Notes under the pieces: generated by a model
Told to the model about the DNA's origin: nothing
The model's database searches: none
The model's input: only the letters and a program-made list of their open reading frames with translations
Shown: piece by piece, positions 1 to 6,669 of the stretch
Position numbering within the stretch: position 1 is the first letter of the stretch
How the letters are laid out: each line of letters opens with the position of its first letter
Made by a program: the position numbers and the translations under genes
Source: Bacteroidetes bacterium UBA2364
Lineage (GTDB): Bacteria > Bacteroidota > Rhodothermia > Rhodothermales > UBA2364
Assembly (NCBI GenBank): GCA_002344075.1
Contig: DDTM01000083.1
Location: forward strand, 20,113-84,112
Reading direction: 5' to 3'
Length of the DNA stretch: 64,000 bases

Positions 1-320
1 GGCCATTCAGTTCTCGGATCATCTGTCCATGACTGAAAAGATCCAATTTTCCATTGGTCTTTGCGTCCTTTTCTGTCTGAACAATGGGGCACATAGGCCA
101 TGCCCTCGTACTTTGGAACACCATCTTCATCACGCACATATTGTACACAATGCTCAAAACGATCCTCTTGTGTTTGTACTAACACAATAAGTGCATTCAC
201 CTTTCCTGCATATGGAAAATGTCGGGGTGCCGCCCCCTCTTGAGCCAATACCACCTTGCTCATTATAAGAAACAAGACCAAGAAACCATTTATCGCCAAG
301 AGGCATTTTTTTATTTTCAT
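1..320 (-). CDS. exported protein, N-terminal part only (cut by window edge)
   Basis: Reading the minus strand from an ATG at 320-318 gives 106 open codons to the window edge. Residues 1-27 form a classic Sec signal: lysines at 2, 4 and 5, a hydrophobic stretch, then a likely cleavage after VVLA-Q. The mature part continues with GKVNALIVLVQTQEDRFE, a strand pattern like that at the start of secreted M6-type metalloprotease domains, but no catalytic motif lies in the visible part, so I do not name a function. The start lies 55 bp from the divergent DinB gene, so both promoters must sit between them. A shorter overlapping frame (154-336) lacks a signal sequence and looks spurious. Confidence 0.7.
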   Translation of the reverse strand, partial: MKIKKCLLAINGFLVLFLIMSKVVLAQEGAAPRHFPYAGKVNALIVLVQTQEDRFEHCVQYVRDEDGVPKYEGMAYVPHCSDRKGRKDQWKIGSFQSWTDDPRTEW

Positions 321-375
321 TTTTTGTCTTTTCCAATTGTATATTTCTATGTCCTTACCCCAAACTTACTCAGCG

Positions 376-930
376 ATGACACCCCCCTGCACCCAAGAAT
401 ACGCCCCATATTTTGCGCATTATATTCAATTAGCCCTACAACATGGAGACTTGATCCATACCTTGAAGTCACAAATGGGTGAGGTTCAATTGGTCTTTAG
501 TAGCTTATCCGATGAAATGGCCCATTTTCGTTATGCAGACAACAAATGGAGCCTGAAGGAAGTACTTGGACACCTTACCGACACCGAGCAGATTTTTGCT
601 TACAGGGCGCTCCGCATTGCAAGAGGCGATCAGACGAGCTTGCCCGGATTCGAGGAGAACCTGTTTGTGGCTTCTGCCCGTTTTAACGAATTTTCGATGG
701 CACGTTTACTGGCACGTTTTATGCACACACGGAGGGCCAGCTTAGACCTACTAACCGCACTCAATCCGGATGAGGCTGCACAAACAGGACTCTCCAATGG
801 TCATCCGACCAGTGTACGTGCGATTGCCTACATGATGGCGGGACATGTAGAACATCATCTCGAATTGGTTCGGGTGAGATACCTCAATATTTCATCCTCT
901 TCTATCAACATTCAAACATCTGCGGCTTAG
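376..930 (+). CDS. DinB-fold (DinB_2) family protein
   Basis: A 184-residue protein of the DinB/YfiT four-helix-bundle family, whose members are metal-binding enzymes (some thiol transferases) or of unknown activity. Visible family features are the EYAPYFAHYI start, WSLKEVLGHLTDTEQIFAYRA in the first half, where the H and D/E residues belong to the metal site, and AGHVEHHLE near the C-terminus, which supplies the remaining histidines. I take the ATG at 376 because relatives start with a short MTxP leader just before EYAPYF. ATG 349 in frame is possible; the frame's earliest ATG at 256 would overlap the divergent exported gene. The stop overlaps the convergent trkA stop by 4 bp. Substrate cannot be told. 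Confidence 0.85.
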   Translation: MTPPCTQEYAPYFAHYIQLALQHGDLIHTLKSQMGEVQLVFSSLSDEMAHFRYADNKWSLKEVLGHLTDTEQIFAYRALRIARGDQTSLPGFEENLFVASARFNEFSMARLLARFMHTRRASLDLLTALNPDEAAQTGLSNGHPTSVRAIAYMMAGHVEHHLELVRVRYLNISSSSINIQTSAA

Positions 931-2294
931 CGAATTCCTTCAAAGTAATAACGTGCTTCTTCTACCAAGTGTGGTAAGACAAAAAGTACAACCTGATCTC
1001 CTTCGTGTATCTGCGTATTTGCGGTGGCAACCTCCGCTTTATCTCCATTTTGGACATATCCAATCACCATGCCCCGTGGTAAGATCAGTGATCGAAGCGG
1101 CCCTTTGGTTATAGAGGCTCGTTCACCCGCGACCAACTCCAAAATCTCCGCATCAACGTCCGGAACCGCTGCAATACTGTTTTGCCCTTGACTACGGATA
1201 AAATTCATGATGTCTCTCGAAGTTGCATAATTTGCGTTTACCATAGAATCCAGTTCCACAGCATTGGTAAGCGGTATATAGCTGCTTTGCGAGACGCCAG
1301 CAATCGTTTTTTTAACTCCATAGTGGGCGGCCAAAAGACTGGTCATCAGGTTCAATTCAGCATCGTCCGTTACAGCAACCAAAACATCAACACTGTCTAA
1401 ACCTTCCGATGTCAGCATATCTATATTGTACAAAGGCGCATGGATAATCAGCACATGCTCCAACTCATTAGAGATTTTCTCGGCGCGGTTGCGGTCTGGT
1501 TCTATCATTTTGATGTGCTTCCGTCGGTCTCGCCCTCCGCCCACATAGAGGTTATTGAGTACCCGCGCCACATTTCGGGAAACATCCGAATTTCCCAGAA
1601 TCATAATGTCCTGAACCTGTTGTTCGGTGTTTCCGGTAAGCTTAATAACAGCTGGTACATCCTCGGATTTTGCTAAGAAGAATAAATGATCATTTCGCTT
1701 CAGGATGGTATCGGCTTGCGGAATCAAGGTCTGGGTATTTCGTTGTATAACCACCAAACGGAATGTTGCATGGGCGTTACTCATCACCATTTGGCGTACC
1801 GTCTGATTGATCAGTTCCTTAGACGTCAACCGAAGACCAATCAACATTACCTGCCCATCTACGAATGGGGTAATATCGGTGGCTCCCGCCCGTCGCATAA
1901 GCCGTAAAATTTGGTTTGCCGTACTCTCCTCCGGATGTACCACATAGTCTATATCCCACTCGGCAAATGGCGCTTGCTCGAACATTTCGGCAGAAAATAA
2001 ACAGGCGATGGTACGTACCTGCTCATTCATGCGTTTAGTGAGCATACACGCAATAATGTTGTTTTGTTCATCCTCGGTAACCGCGATGACATAATCGGCA
2101 CGGTTCACACCTGCAATCCGCAAATCAGAAACAGAAGTGCCGTATCCCTGATGGGTAAAAACTTCCAACTGATCCCGAACGTTTTGTAAACGATCATCGG
2201 ATTCATCGAGCACCGTTACTTCGTGGTTCTCATTGCTAAGCATCCGGGCTATTTCAACGCCAATTTGCGTAGCCCCTATTACGACAACTTTCAT
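927..2294 (-). CDS. trkA: Trk potassium uptake regulator TrkA
   Basis: 455 residues, the usual full TrkA size, arranged as two RCK units. RCK 1 starts with the Rossmann motif VVIGATQIGVEIA (about residues 3-15), which binds NAD(H); a TrkA_C domain follows near 130-215. RCK 2 begins near residue 230 (ILGNSDVSRNVARVL) and is followed by a second TrkA_C domain to the end. TrkA is the cytosolic gating subunit of TrkH/TrkG potassium channels. No trkH lies downstream in the window; the next gene is the convergent DinB gene, so the channel partner must be elsewhere. The gene is 206 bp downstream of radC on the same strand and may be independently transcribed. Confidence 0.95.
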   Translation of the reverse strand: MKVVVIGATQIGVEIARMLSNENHEVTVLDESDDRLQNVRDQLEVFTHQGYGTSVSDLRIAGVNRADYVIAVTEDEQNNIIACMLTKRMNEQVRTIACLFSAEMFEQAPFAEWDIDYVVHPEESTANQILRLMRRAGATDITPFVDGQVMLIGLRLTSKELINQTVRQMVMSNAHATFRLVVIQRNTQTLIPQADTILKRNDHLFFLAKSEDVPAVIKLTGNTEQQVQDIMILGNSDVSRNVARVLNNLYVGGGRDRRKHIKMIEPDRNRAEKISNELEHVLIIHAPLYNIDMLTSEGLDSVDVLVAVTDDAELNLMTSLLAAHYGVKKTIAGVSQSSYIPLTNAVELDSMVNANYATSRDIMNFIRSQGQNSIAAVPDVDAEILELVAGERASITKGPLRSLILPRGMVIGYVQNGDKAEVATANTQIHEGDQVVLFVLPHLVEEARYYFEGIR

Positions 2295-2500
2295 GATGGT
2301 TTGTGTGGAACAATGGGTATGGCATTTTCGGAGTAGGTGGAAGGTATCAGAAGATAAGCCAAACCGCCACGAATCAAAACAGCGTACTGGTTTTTGGCCA
2401 TAACAAGCCCCCTATAACATCATATTTTCGCAGAACCAACGCCTATGTATCTCGACGTCCTACCTCTATAAAGTCAATAGGATTTGTTTTGACACCCAAA

Positions 2501-3262
2501 TCAGATAAGACCACGGTTGGCGAAAGACGTAAAAGACCTTCCAGCGATGATAAGATGATCATGAACCCGAACATCCATAATTTTACCCGCCTCCACTAAC
2601 TTTTGGGTAACTTTTATATCTTCTCGGCTCGGCTCAAGATTTCCTGATGGATGATTGTGCATACAGATAATACCCGTTGCTTTTTCCAGAAGGGCATGTC
2701 GGAAGACTTCCCGAACATCTACGAGGCTTGCCGCCAATCCGCCTCGGTGAATTTCTTTGTCACCCATAACTCGGTTTGAAGAATTTAATAAGACGACCCT
2801 AAATATCTCTACGGGCAAATCCCGCATTCTTGGCCCATAAATACGTGCTACATCCTCAGGCCCTGTGATTTTAGGCAATTCCTCCGGAATTTCGGCCTCC
2901 ACCCGTTTACCAATCTCAAATGCAGCCAACAGTTGAGAAGCTTTGGCTATACCTATGCCCTTCATTCCCGTCAATTCCTTTAAGCTCCTGTGCGAAAGAC
3001 CACCCAACGTCTTGTATTCGTTTAATAGCTGTTGCCCCAGTTGCAACGCAGAAAGGGAGCCGGATTTCGTGGTTGTCCCATTACCAAAAATCAAGGCAAT
3101 CAGTTCTGAATCCGATAAGTTTCTTATTCCGCCCGCCGCCAATTTTTCTCTTGGCCTGTCTGAAACATGCCATTGGTGAATAGGCCGGTACGGATGTACC
3201 TCATCTTGACCTGGCAGGGCTTTTGGTTGCGTGTCCTTTGTTTCGTAGGGAACGGATTTCAT
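2501..3262 (-). CDS. radC: RadC family JAMM-domain protein
   Basis: 253 residues. The N-terminal half is a helix-hairpin-helix-like UPF0758 region (LSDSELIALIFGNGT, ELTGMKGIGIAKASQLLAA). The C-terminal half is an MPN/JAMM domain with the metal-site signature H202-N-H204-P-S-G-N, Ser212 and Asp215. RadC was once called a DNA repair protein, but its repair role has been disputed and its real substrate is unsettled. The start ATG at 3262 is divergent from the lipoprotein gene at 3314, leaving 51 bp for both promoters. All metal ligands are present, so the protein should be an active metalloenzyme. Confidence 0.93.
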   Translation of the reverse strand: MKSVPYETKDTQPKALPGQDEVHPYRPIHQWHVSDRPREKLAAGGIRNLSDSELIALIFGNGTTTKSGSLSALQLGQQLLNEYKTLGGLSHRSLKELTGMKGIGIAKASQLLAAFEIGKRVEAEIPEELPKITGPEDVARIYGPRMRDLPVEIFRVVLLNSSNRVMGDKEIHRGGLAASLVDVREVFRHALLEKATGIICMHNHPSGNLEPSREDIKVTQKLVEAGKIMDVRVHDHLIIAGRSFTSFANRGLI

Positions 3263-3313
3263 GGATTATTGTATCTAAAACCAAAACATACACAATTTAG
3301 CATTTCAGACAAG

Positions 3314-3844
3314 ATGCAGCATAATTTCATAACCTATGCCAGCGAAAAATCTTCGACCTTTTTGGTGTTTCTGCTGGTATGGCTACTCTCATCTTGCCAA
3401 ACACCCCCAGGCGCAGAGTCTGCAACGATCATTAAAACCCGTGAAACAGTTTCACGAGGGAACAATCGGTTCAGGAAAGCGATCCAAAACCAGAATCCTA
3501 CGCAAATTGCGGCCTTATATACCTCCCAAGCCCGGTTTTCGGCCCCCAATCAAGGCTTTGTAGTCGGAAGAAGCCATTTAGAAGCATGGTGGAAAAAACA
3601 GATGAATGACGTATTAGACCTGCGTAAACAAAGCCTTACGGTAAATGGGAACGAATTTATGATTTATGAAACAGGATTGGCCTACTGGAAAGTTCGGTCA
3701 CATCTGTCCCTACGGAAGTGGCAGGTAACCACGTATCTTCAGGTCTGGCGGGTACAATCTGACGGGACTTTCTTGCTCGATGCCGAAGTTTGGAACGTTC
3801 ACAAGACCCCTCTTATTGACGAAAACAAAATCTCACGATTCTAA
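3314..3844 (+). CDS. lipoprotein with NTF2/SnoaL-like domain
   Basis: 176 residues from ATG 3314; upstream in-frame starts would run into the divergent radC. Residues 1-27 form a lipoprotein signal with lipobox LLSSC, so the mature protein should be lipid-anchored. The rest has the shape of an NTF2-like/DUF4440 domain: a helix with repeated 'NNRFRKAIQNQNPTQIAALYT', then ARFSAPNQGFVVGR and strands ending in LQVWRVQSDGTFLLDAEVWN. Such domains bind or convert small ligands, but many exported ones have no known activity. It ends 2 bp before the next small gene, suggesting co-transcription. Confidence 0.75.
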   Translation: MQHNFITYASEKSSTFLVFLLVWLLSSCQTPPGAESATIIKTRETVSRGNNRFRKAIQNQNPTQIAALYTSQARFSAPNQGFVVGRSHLEAWWKKQMNDVLDLRKQSLTVNGNEFMIYETGLAYWKVRSHLSLRKWQVTTYLQVWRVQSDGTFLLDAEVWNVHKTPLIDENKISRF

Positions 3845-3846
3845 AC

Positions 3847-4101
3847 ATGGCCGAAGCGATAGAACCCGATTGGGAAGCCCTTGCACAGACTGATTGGCAG
3901 CGGAAAAAATGGCGCCAGAACGAAACCATATATGGAGTTTGTTGTGTTTATGGCACACCAATTCATCGTGAAGGGACGTATTACTTACGGCCCGCTTATA
4001 CGGATGGTAAGCGCTGGATGAGCGCTCGTGCGTATCGGGAGATGTGCTTAAGGATAGGAAGGCACTTTTCTAATCGGTATGGACGCGAAGCAATCGAGTA
4101 G
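3847..4101 (+). CDS. small unknown protein, 3' end replaced by intron sequence
   Basis: 84 residues, rich in Trp, Arg and Tyr, with no signal peptide or membrane segment and no family I recognise. It follows the lipoprotein gene by 2 bp. Its last two residues (Ile-Glu) and its stop lie inside the inferred 3' end of the antisense group II intron relic that starts at 4093. If the relic (4093-4596) is removed, the frame runs on from the Ala codon ending at 4092 into 4597-4635, giving 94 residues that end in the terminator stem. The present C-terminus is therefore probably a product of the insertion. Without homologues I cannot say whether the original protein was longer. Confidence 0.55.
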   Translation: MAEAIEPDWEALAQTDWQRKKWRQNETIYGVCCVYGTPIHREGTYYLRPAYTDGKRWMSARAYREMCLRIGRHFSNRYGREAIE

Positions 4102-4165
4102 GAGAAAGTTAACCCACCATTTAAACCTGAACGAATCAAAGGTGGCACGGTTAACTTTCGTCCTC

Positions 4166-4439
4166 TTACACCACCGGACGTACGAGTCTCGTATCACGGC
4201 GGTTCATTAGCGCTTTGCGACGAAGGGCGTACATTTCCGTTAACCGGGTGTACCCCTTTTGTTTTAGACGTTCACGGGTGATCGTTGTGTGCACTGTGAG
4301 CGATGCGCCAATATCCTTTGCGGGTGTTACCCCATTCATAGGATTTTTGTTCACTTGCTCTCAACTTCCGAAGTGCCGCTATCCGTGTGCGTACCCGTTT
4401 CCATTGTTTTCTGATGCACAGCCACAGCCACACACAGCG
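4166..4439 (-). pseudogene. group II intron maturase, C-terminal fragment, frameshifted
   Basis: The fragment shows the maturase-specific (GIIM) region: [22 protein letters not shown], then SYEWGNTRKGYWRIAHS. Near 4295 the frame changes by one base; the downstream frame continues as TTITRERLKQKGYTRLTEMY, the usual last helix of these maturases, and stops at 4166-4168. The whole reverse transcriptase and the start of the X domain are gone, with the deletion joint near 4440 where domain-I-like RNA sequence meets the coding sequence. With the truncation and the frameshift, no functional protein is expected. Confidence 0.8.
4169..4205 (-). ncRNA. group II intron domain V hairpin
   Basis: On the minus strand, ACCGCCG pairs with CGGTGGT and an inner TACGA stem pairs with TCGTA around a GAC loop, separated by a small bulge. 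This is the two-stem, bulged 34-nt design of intron domain V. It is followed on the same strand by a long stem (GGACGAAAGTTAACC with GGTTAACTTTCTCC) that fits domain VI. Its good preservation next to a broken maturase suggests that the relic is fairly recent or that folding is still selected. Confidence 0.65.
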
Positions 4440-4597
4440 GCCTTGTATGTGGTTTCTGTTCGTCAGGTCGGGACTTTGCCGCCGGCTTCCTTCAGATTCC
4501 GCCTCGCGACGGACACCCTTGCCTTTGGCTAACACTCCTCGCTGTCAAGCGTGTAGCGGACTTCCACCGCCAAGTCTGCGCACATGCCGGGCGCACC

Positions 4598-4631
4598 ATA
4601 AAAATCCCCGCCACTCGGAAAGTGGGCGGGG
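4598..4631 (-). terminator. intrinsic terminator of the TM/HhH gene
   Basis: On the minus strand a GC-rich stem (CCCCGCC-ACT with AGTGGCGGGG, one bulged base, loop TTCCG) is followed by ATTTTTATG. It lies 26 bp after the stop at 4658 and directly before the 5' end of the intron relic at 4596. Confidence 0.85.
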
Positions 4632-4657
4632 ATGATGTGTAAGCCCAAGCGGGCACC

Positions 4658-5326
4658 TTAATTCGAGAACTTAGGCAATTCTTCGCCGCCATGGTATTTA
4701 GCATGTAATTCACGGGCTTGGCGTGCCCATTCTTCTCGCTCGATGCGATCTGGGAACGCACCAAATGTTGCACCGACCTCTTTAATGTTGTCTTTGGTGA
4801 GTGTGGCCACTTGGCGGAAGGTGTAAATTCCATAGGCATTAAGCTTTTTTTCCAAGAATGGGCCTACACCCACAATCTCTTTCAGGTCTTCTTTCTCCCC
4901 AATTTCCGCGCGTGGCATCCATGTTGGTAATTCAGGAGGCGCAGACGGGAGACCTTCATCTTCATCCGTAAGTGCTGCAAGTCCCGAAACCATGGTTGCT
5001 CCTCCTGAAGGGAAAGCCGGCATGACGGATGTGGCAGCCGATGCTGAAAGATCGGCATTGGCACGTGTAAGGCCAGCCACTTTATCGTTGCAGGCAGAGA
5101 GGTCAGCAGAAAGTCCGTTTACTTTGCTACGAAGGCCATTCAGTTCATCGTCTTTGGCAGACAATTTAGCCCGCAGGTCTGCTTCTAGGTTACGCCAATG
5201 GGTATCATCTGCCGGAACTTCTTTAACCGTTTCTTTCCGGCGGCTCCAAATCCACCAGCCAATCAAAAGACCCAATAAAAAAGCAAGCAGGAGACAAATA
5301 AGTATTTCTGACCAGAGTAACGTCAT
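4658..5326 (-). CDS. membrane-anchored coiled-coil protein with helix-hairpin-helix domain
   Basis: 222 residues in three parts. Residues 6-28 are one transmembrane helix (ILICLLLAFLLGLLIGWWIW) followed by RRK. Residues about 40-100 are a heptad-like coiled coil (LEADLRAKLSAKDDELNGLRSK and on). The C-terminal 75 residues carry a helix-hairpin-helix fold, EDLKEIVGVGPFLEKKLNAYGIYTFRQVATLTKDNI, of the type annotated as predicted FEN1-like 5' nuclease (COG3743), although no nuclease residues are visible and the fold may only bind DNA or protein. It is followed by a terminator and preceded 41 bp upstream by the BON-OmpA lipoprotein gene, so the two are probably one operon acting at the envelope. 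Confidence 0.8.
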   Translation of the reverse strand: MTLLWSEILICLLLAFLLGLLIGWWIWSRRKETVKEVPADDTHWRNLEADLRAKLSAKDDELNGLRSKVNGLSADLSACNDKVAGLTRANADLSASAATSVMPAFPSGGATMVSGLAALTDEDEGLPSAPPELPTWMPRAEIGEKEDLKEIVGVGPFLEKKLNAYGIYTFRQVATLTKDNIKEVGATFGAFPDRIEREEWARQARELHAKYHGGEELPKFSN

Positions 5327-5367
5327 GATATTTCAAAGTTTAGAAGGTGACAAAGGTATGGTTTAGG

Positions 5368-6411
5368 TTAACGCAAGACAAACATCACTCGCCTGTTCTT
5401 TTGACGGCCCGAAGCAGTTTTGTTATCCGCTACGGGGTTAGATTGCCCATAGCCTTTGGCCGTCAACCGATCTGGATTGGGGACTCCCTGAGCAGCAAGT
5501 GCGGCCTTGACTGCTTCGGCTCGTTGCTGGCTGAGGGTCAAGTTTTTGGCTACATTTCCTTGACTGTCTGTATGCCCTTGAATTTCCACCGCGTTGGTGG
5601 CATATTGTTTTAAGTAGCCAGCCGCTTTGGTAATAATGGCCATAGAAGCCGGTTTAATCACTGCACTTGCCGTCTCAAACTCGATATTTTGGAGGGTAAG
5701 TTCGTTCAGATCGGATTGTAATTGTGCATTTTCAGGCGCCTTAACCACCAAATTATTTTGGATTCTTGCTTTTGGATAAGCCATTTTAGCAGTGCTTTCA
5801 ACTTCTGCCTTTATGGCATCAGACTGCACCTCACCATCTAAGCTGATGGTGTCGCCGGTGATATTCAGTTTGCCTCCCTTCAATAGCGCTCCCTTCGAGA
5901 GAAATGCCCCAACCAATGGGCCGACATCTGCACCGAAATCAGAAATACCGGGCTTCACGACCAGTTGATTTAGTAATTTTTCGGCACCAAATTTTTCCTG
6001 AGCTGCTCTTAGAACTTTGTTTTTGGTGTCTTCATCCGGAACAACTCCAGAAAGAACCACCATACCATTGGCATCAAAGCCTACGTTTAGGCTGGCGATT
6101 TCTCCGTTGTCTGTAGAGGGTGAAGTAGCAGCAATGGAAAGGTTATTTTTAATGGGGAACAAAAATCCAGCAGCACTCCGTGCAGCAGCGAGAGCCGCAT
6201 CCGCAGCCTCTTGTGTTGGAACGCTCCCAGTCAGTGTCCCCACTGCACCGTCAAAGGTGGGAATAACCCCTGTAAATTCAGGTGATTGGAGATTTGCACT
6301 GACCGCCCTTTGTAACTTGGCCTCAATCGCAGAATGATGACAGGATGTACAAAGAAACGACAATATCAACACCCCCAACAACCCCAAAAGGAGTTTCATT
6401 AGGTTAGACAT
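5368..6411 (-). CDS. BON-repeat OmpA-family lipoprotein
   Basis: 347 residues. The signal ends in lipobox LCTSC, so it should be lipidated. Three BON-like repeats follow (around residues 45-95, 110-160 and 180-230), recognisable by GTLTGSVPTQEAADAAL, VVLSGVVPDEDTKNKVL and ISLDGEVQSDAIKAEV; BON domains bind lipid or polysaccharide surfaces. The last 110 residues are an OmpA C-terminal peptidoglycan-binding domain with VEIQGHTDSQG, QRAEAVKAALAAQG and the terminal NRRVMF. The architecture resembles mycobacterial ArfA (Rv0899). Its role is probably to link the membrane to peptidoglycan. It precedes the TM/HhH gene in a likely two-gene operon. Confidence 0.9.
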   Translation of the reverse strand: MSNLMKLLLGLLGVLILSFLCTSCHHSAIEAKLQRAVSANLQSPEFTGVIPTFDGAVGTLTGSVPTQEAADAALAAARSAAGFLFPIKNNLSIAATSPSTDNGEIASLNVGFDANGMVVLSGVVPDEDTKNKVLRAAQEKFGAEKLLNQLVVKPGISDFGADVGPLVGAFLSKGALLKGGKLNITGDTISLDGEVQSDAIKAEVESTAKMAYPKARIQNNLVVKAPENAQLQSDLNELTLQNIEFETASAVIKPASMAIITKAAGYLKQYATNAVEIQGHTDSQGNVAKNLTLSQQRAEAVKAALAAQGVPNPDRLTAKGYGQSNPVADNKTASGRQKNRRVMFVLR

Positions 6412-6669
6412 AATATTCAGTTTGGTTTAAGGGTGGACAAGAACTATAAGCCAATTAGGTGTTTAAATACAGGAAAAAGTTTAGCGTTAATATAAATTTA
6501 CACGAACGCAATTTTAGGACCGAAGGTCTTTAAAATTCTCTTGGCATTATAGTACACAACCATAATGAAAACAACATACTATAAAGAATATTTAATAGAT
6601 AGAACTACTTTAAGAACAAATCATACAAGTTTGTAAAATCCGTTCTATAAGCCCCTATATACAGGCCGT
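6412..6669. other. AT-rich intergenic region with one hairpin
   Basis: 258 bp between the end of the PurC fusion gene and the start of the BON-OmpA gene, both on the minus strand. A long AT-rich hairpin lies at 6510-6537 (AATTTTAG-GACC, loop GAA, GGTC-TTAAAATT, one bulge); it could end the PurC transcript, although no strong T-run follows. No convincing coding frame or RNA gene is seen. The promoter of the BON-OmpA operon should be here. Confidence 0.4.

Larger units (their letters stand above)
4093..4596 (-). mobile_element. group II intron relic with large internal deletion
   Basis: On the minus strand this 504-bp block starts with GTGCGCCCGGC (4596-4586), a group II intron 5' end, and continues with a domain-I-like stretch to about 4440 that includes the GACTTGGCGGTGGAAGTCC and AGCCAAAGGCAAGGGTGTCC segments familiar from bacterial introns. 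It then jumps directly into the C-terminal end of a maturase reading frame (4439-4166), followed by a domain V hairpin (4205-4169) and a domain VI stem ending CTACTCGAT at 4093. The reverse-transcriptase domain and most of the intron RNA are missing, so it cannot be autonomous. The 5' exon ends in a terminator U-tract, as is typical of introns that target terminator hairpins. Boundaries are inferred from sequence pattern, not from an empty site. Confidence 0.8.

Noticed and set aside
4387..4635. Plus-strand frame through the intron relic
   Set aside because: It is the antisense of intron domain I and maturase sequence; only its last 12 codons (4597-4632) would be native exon.
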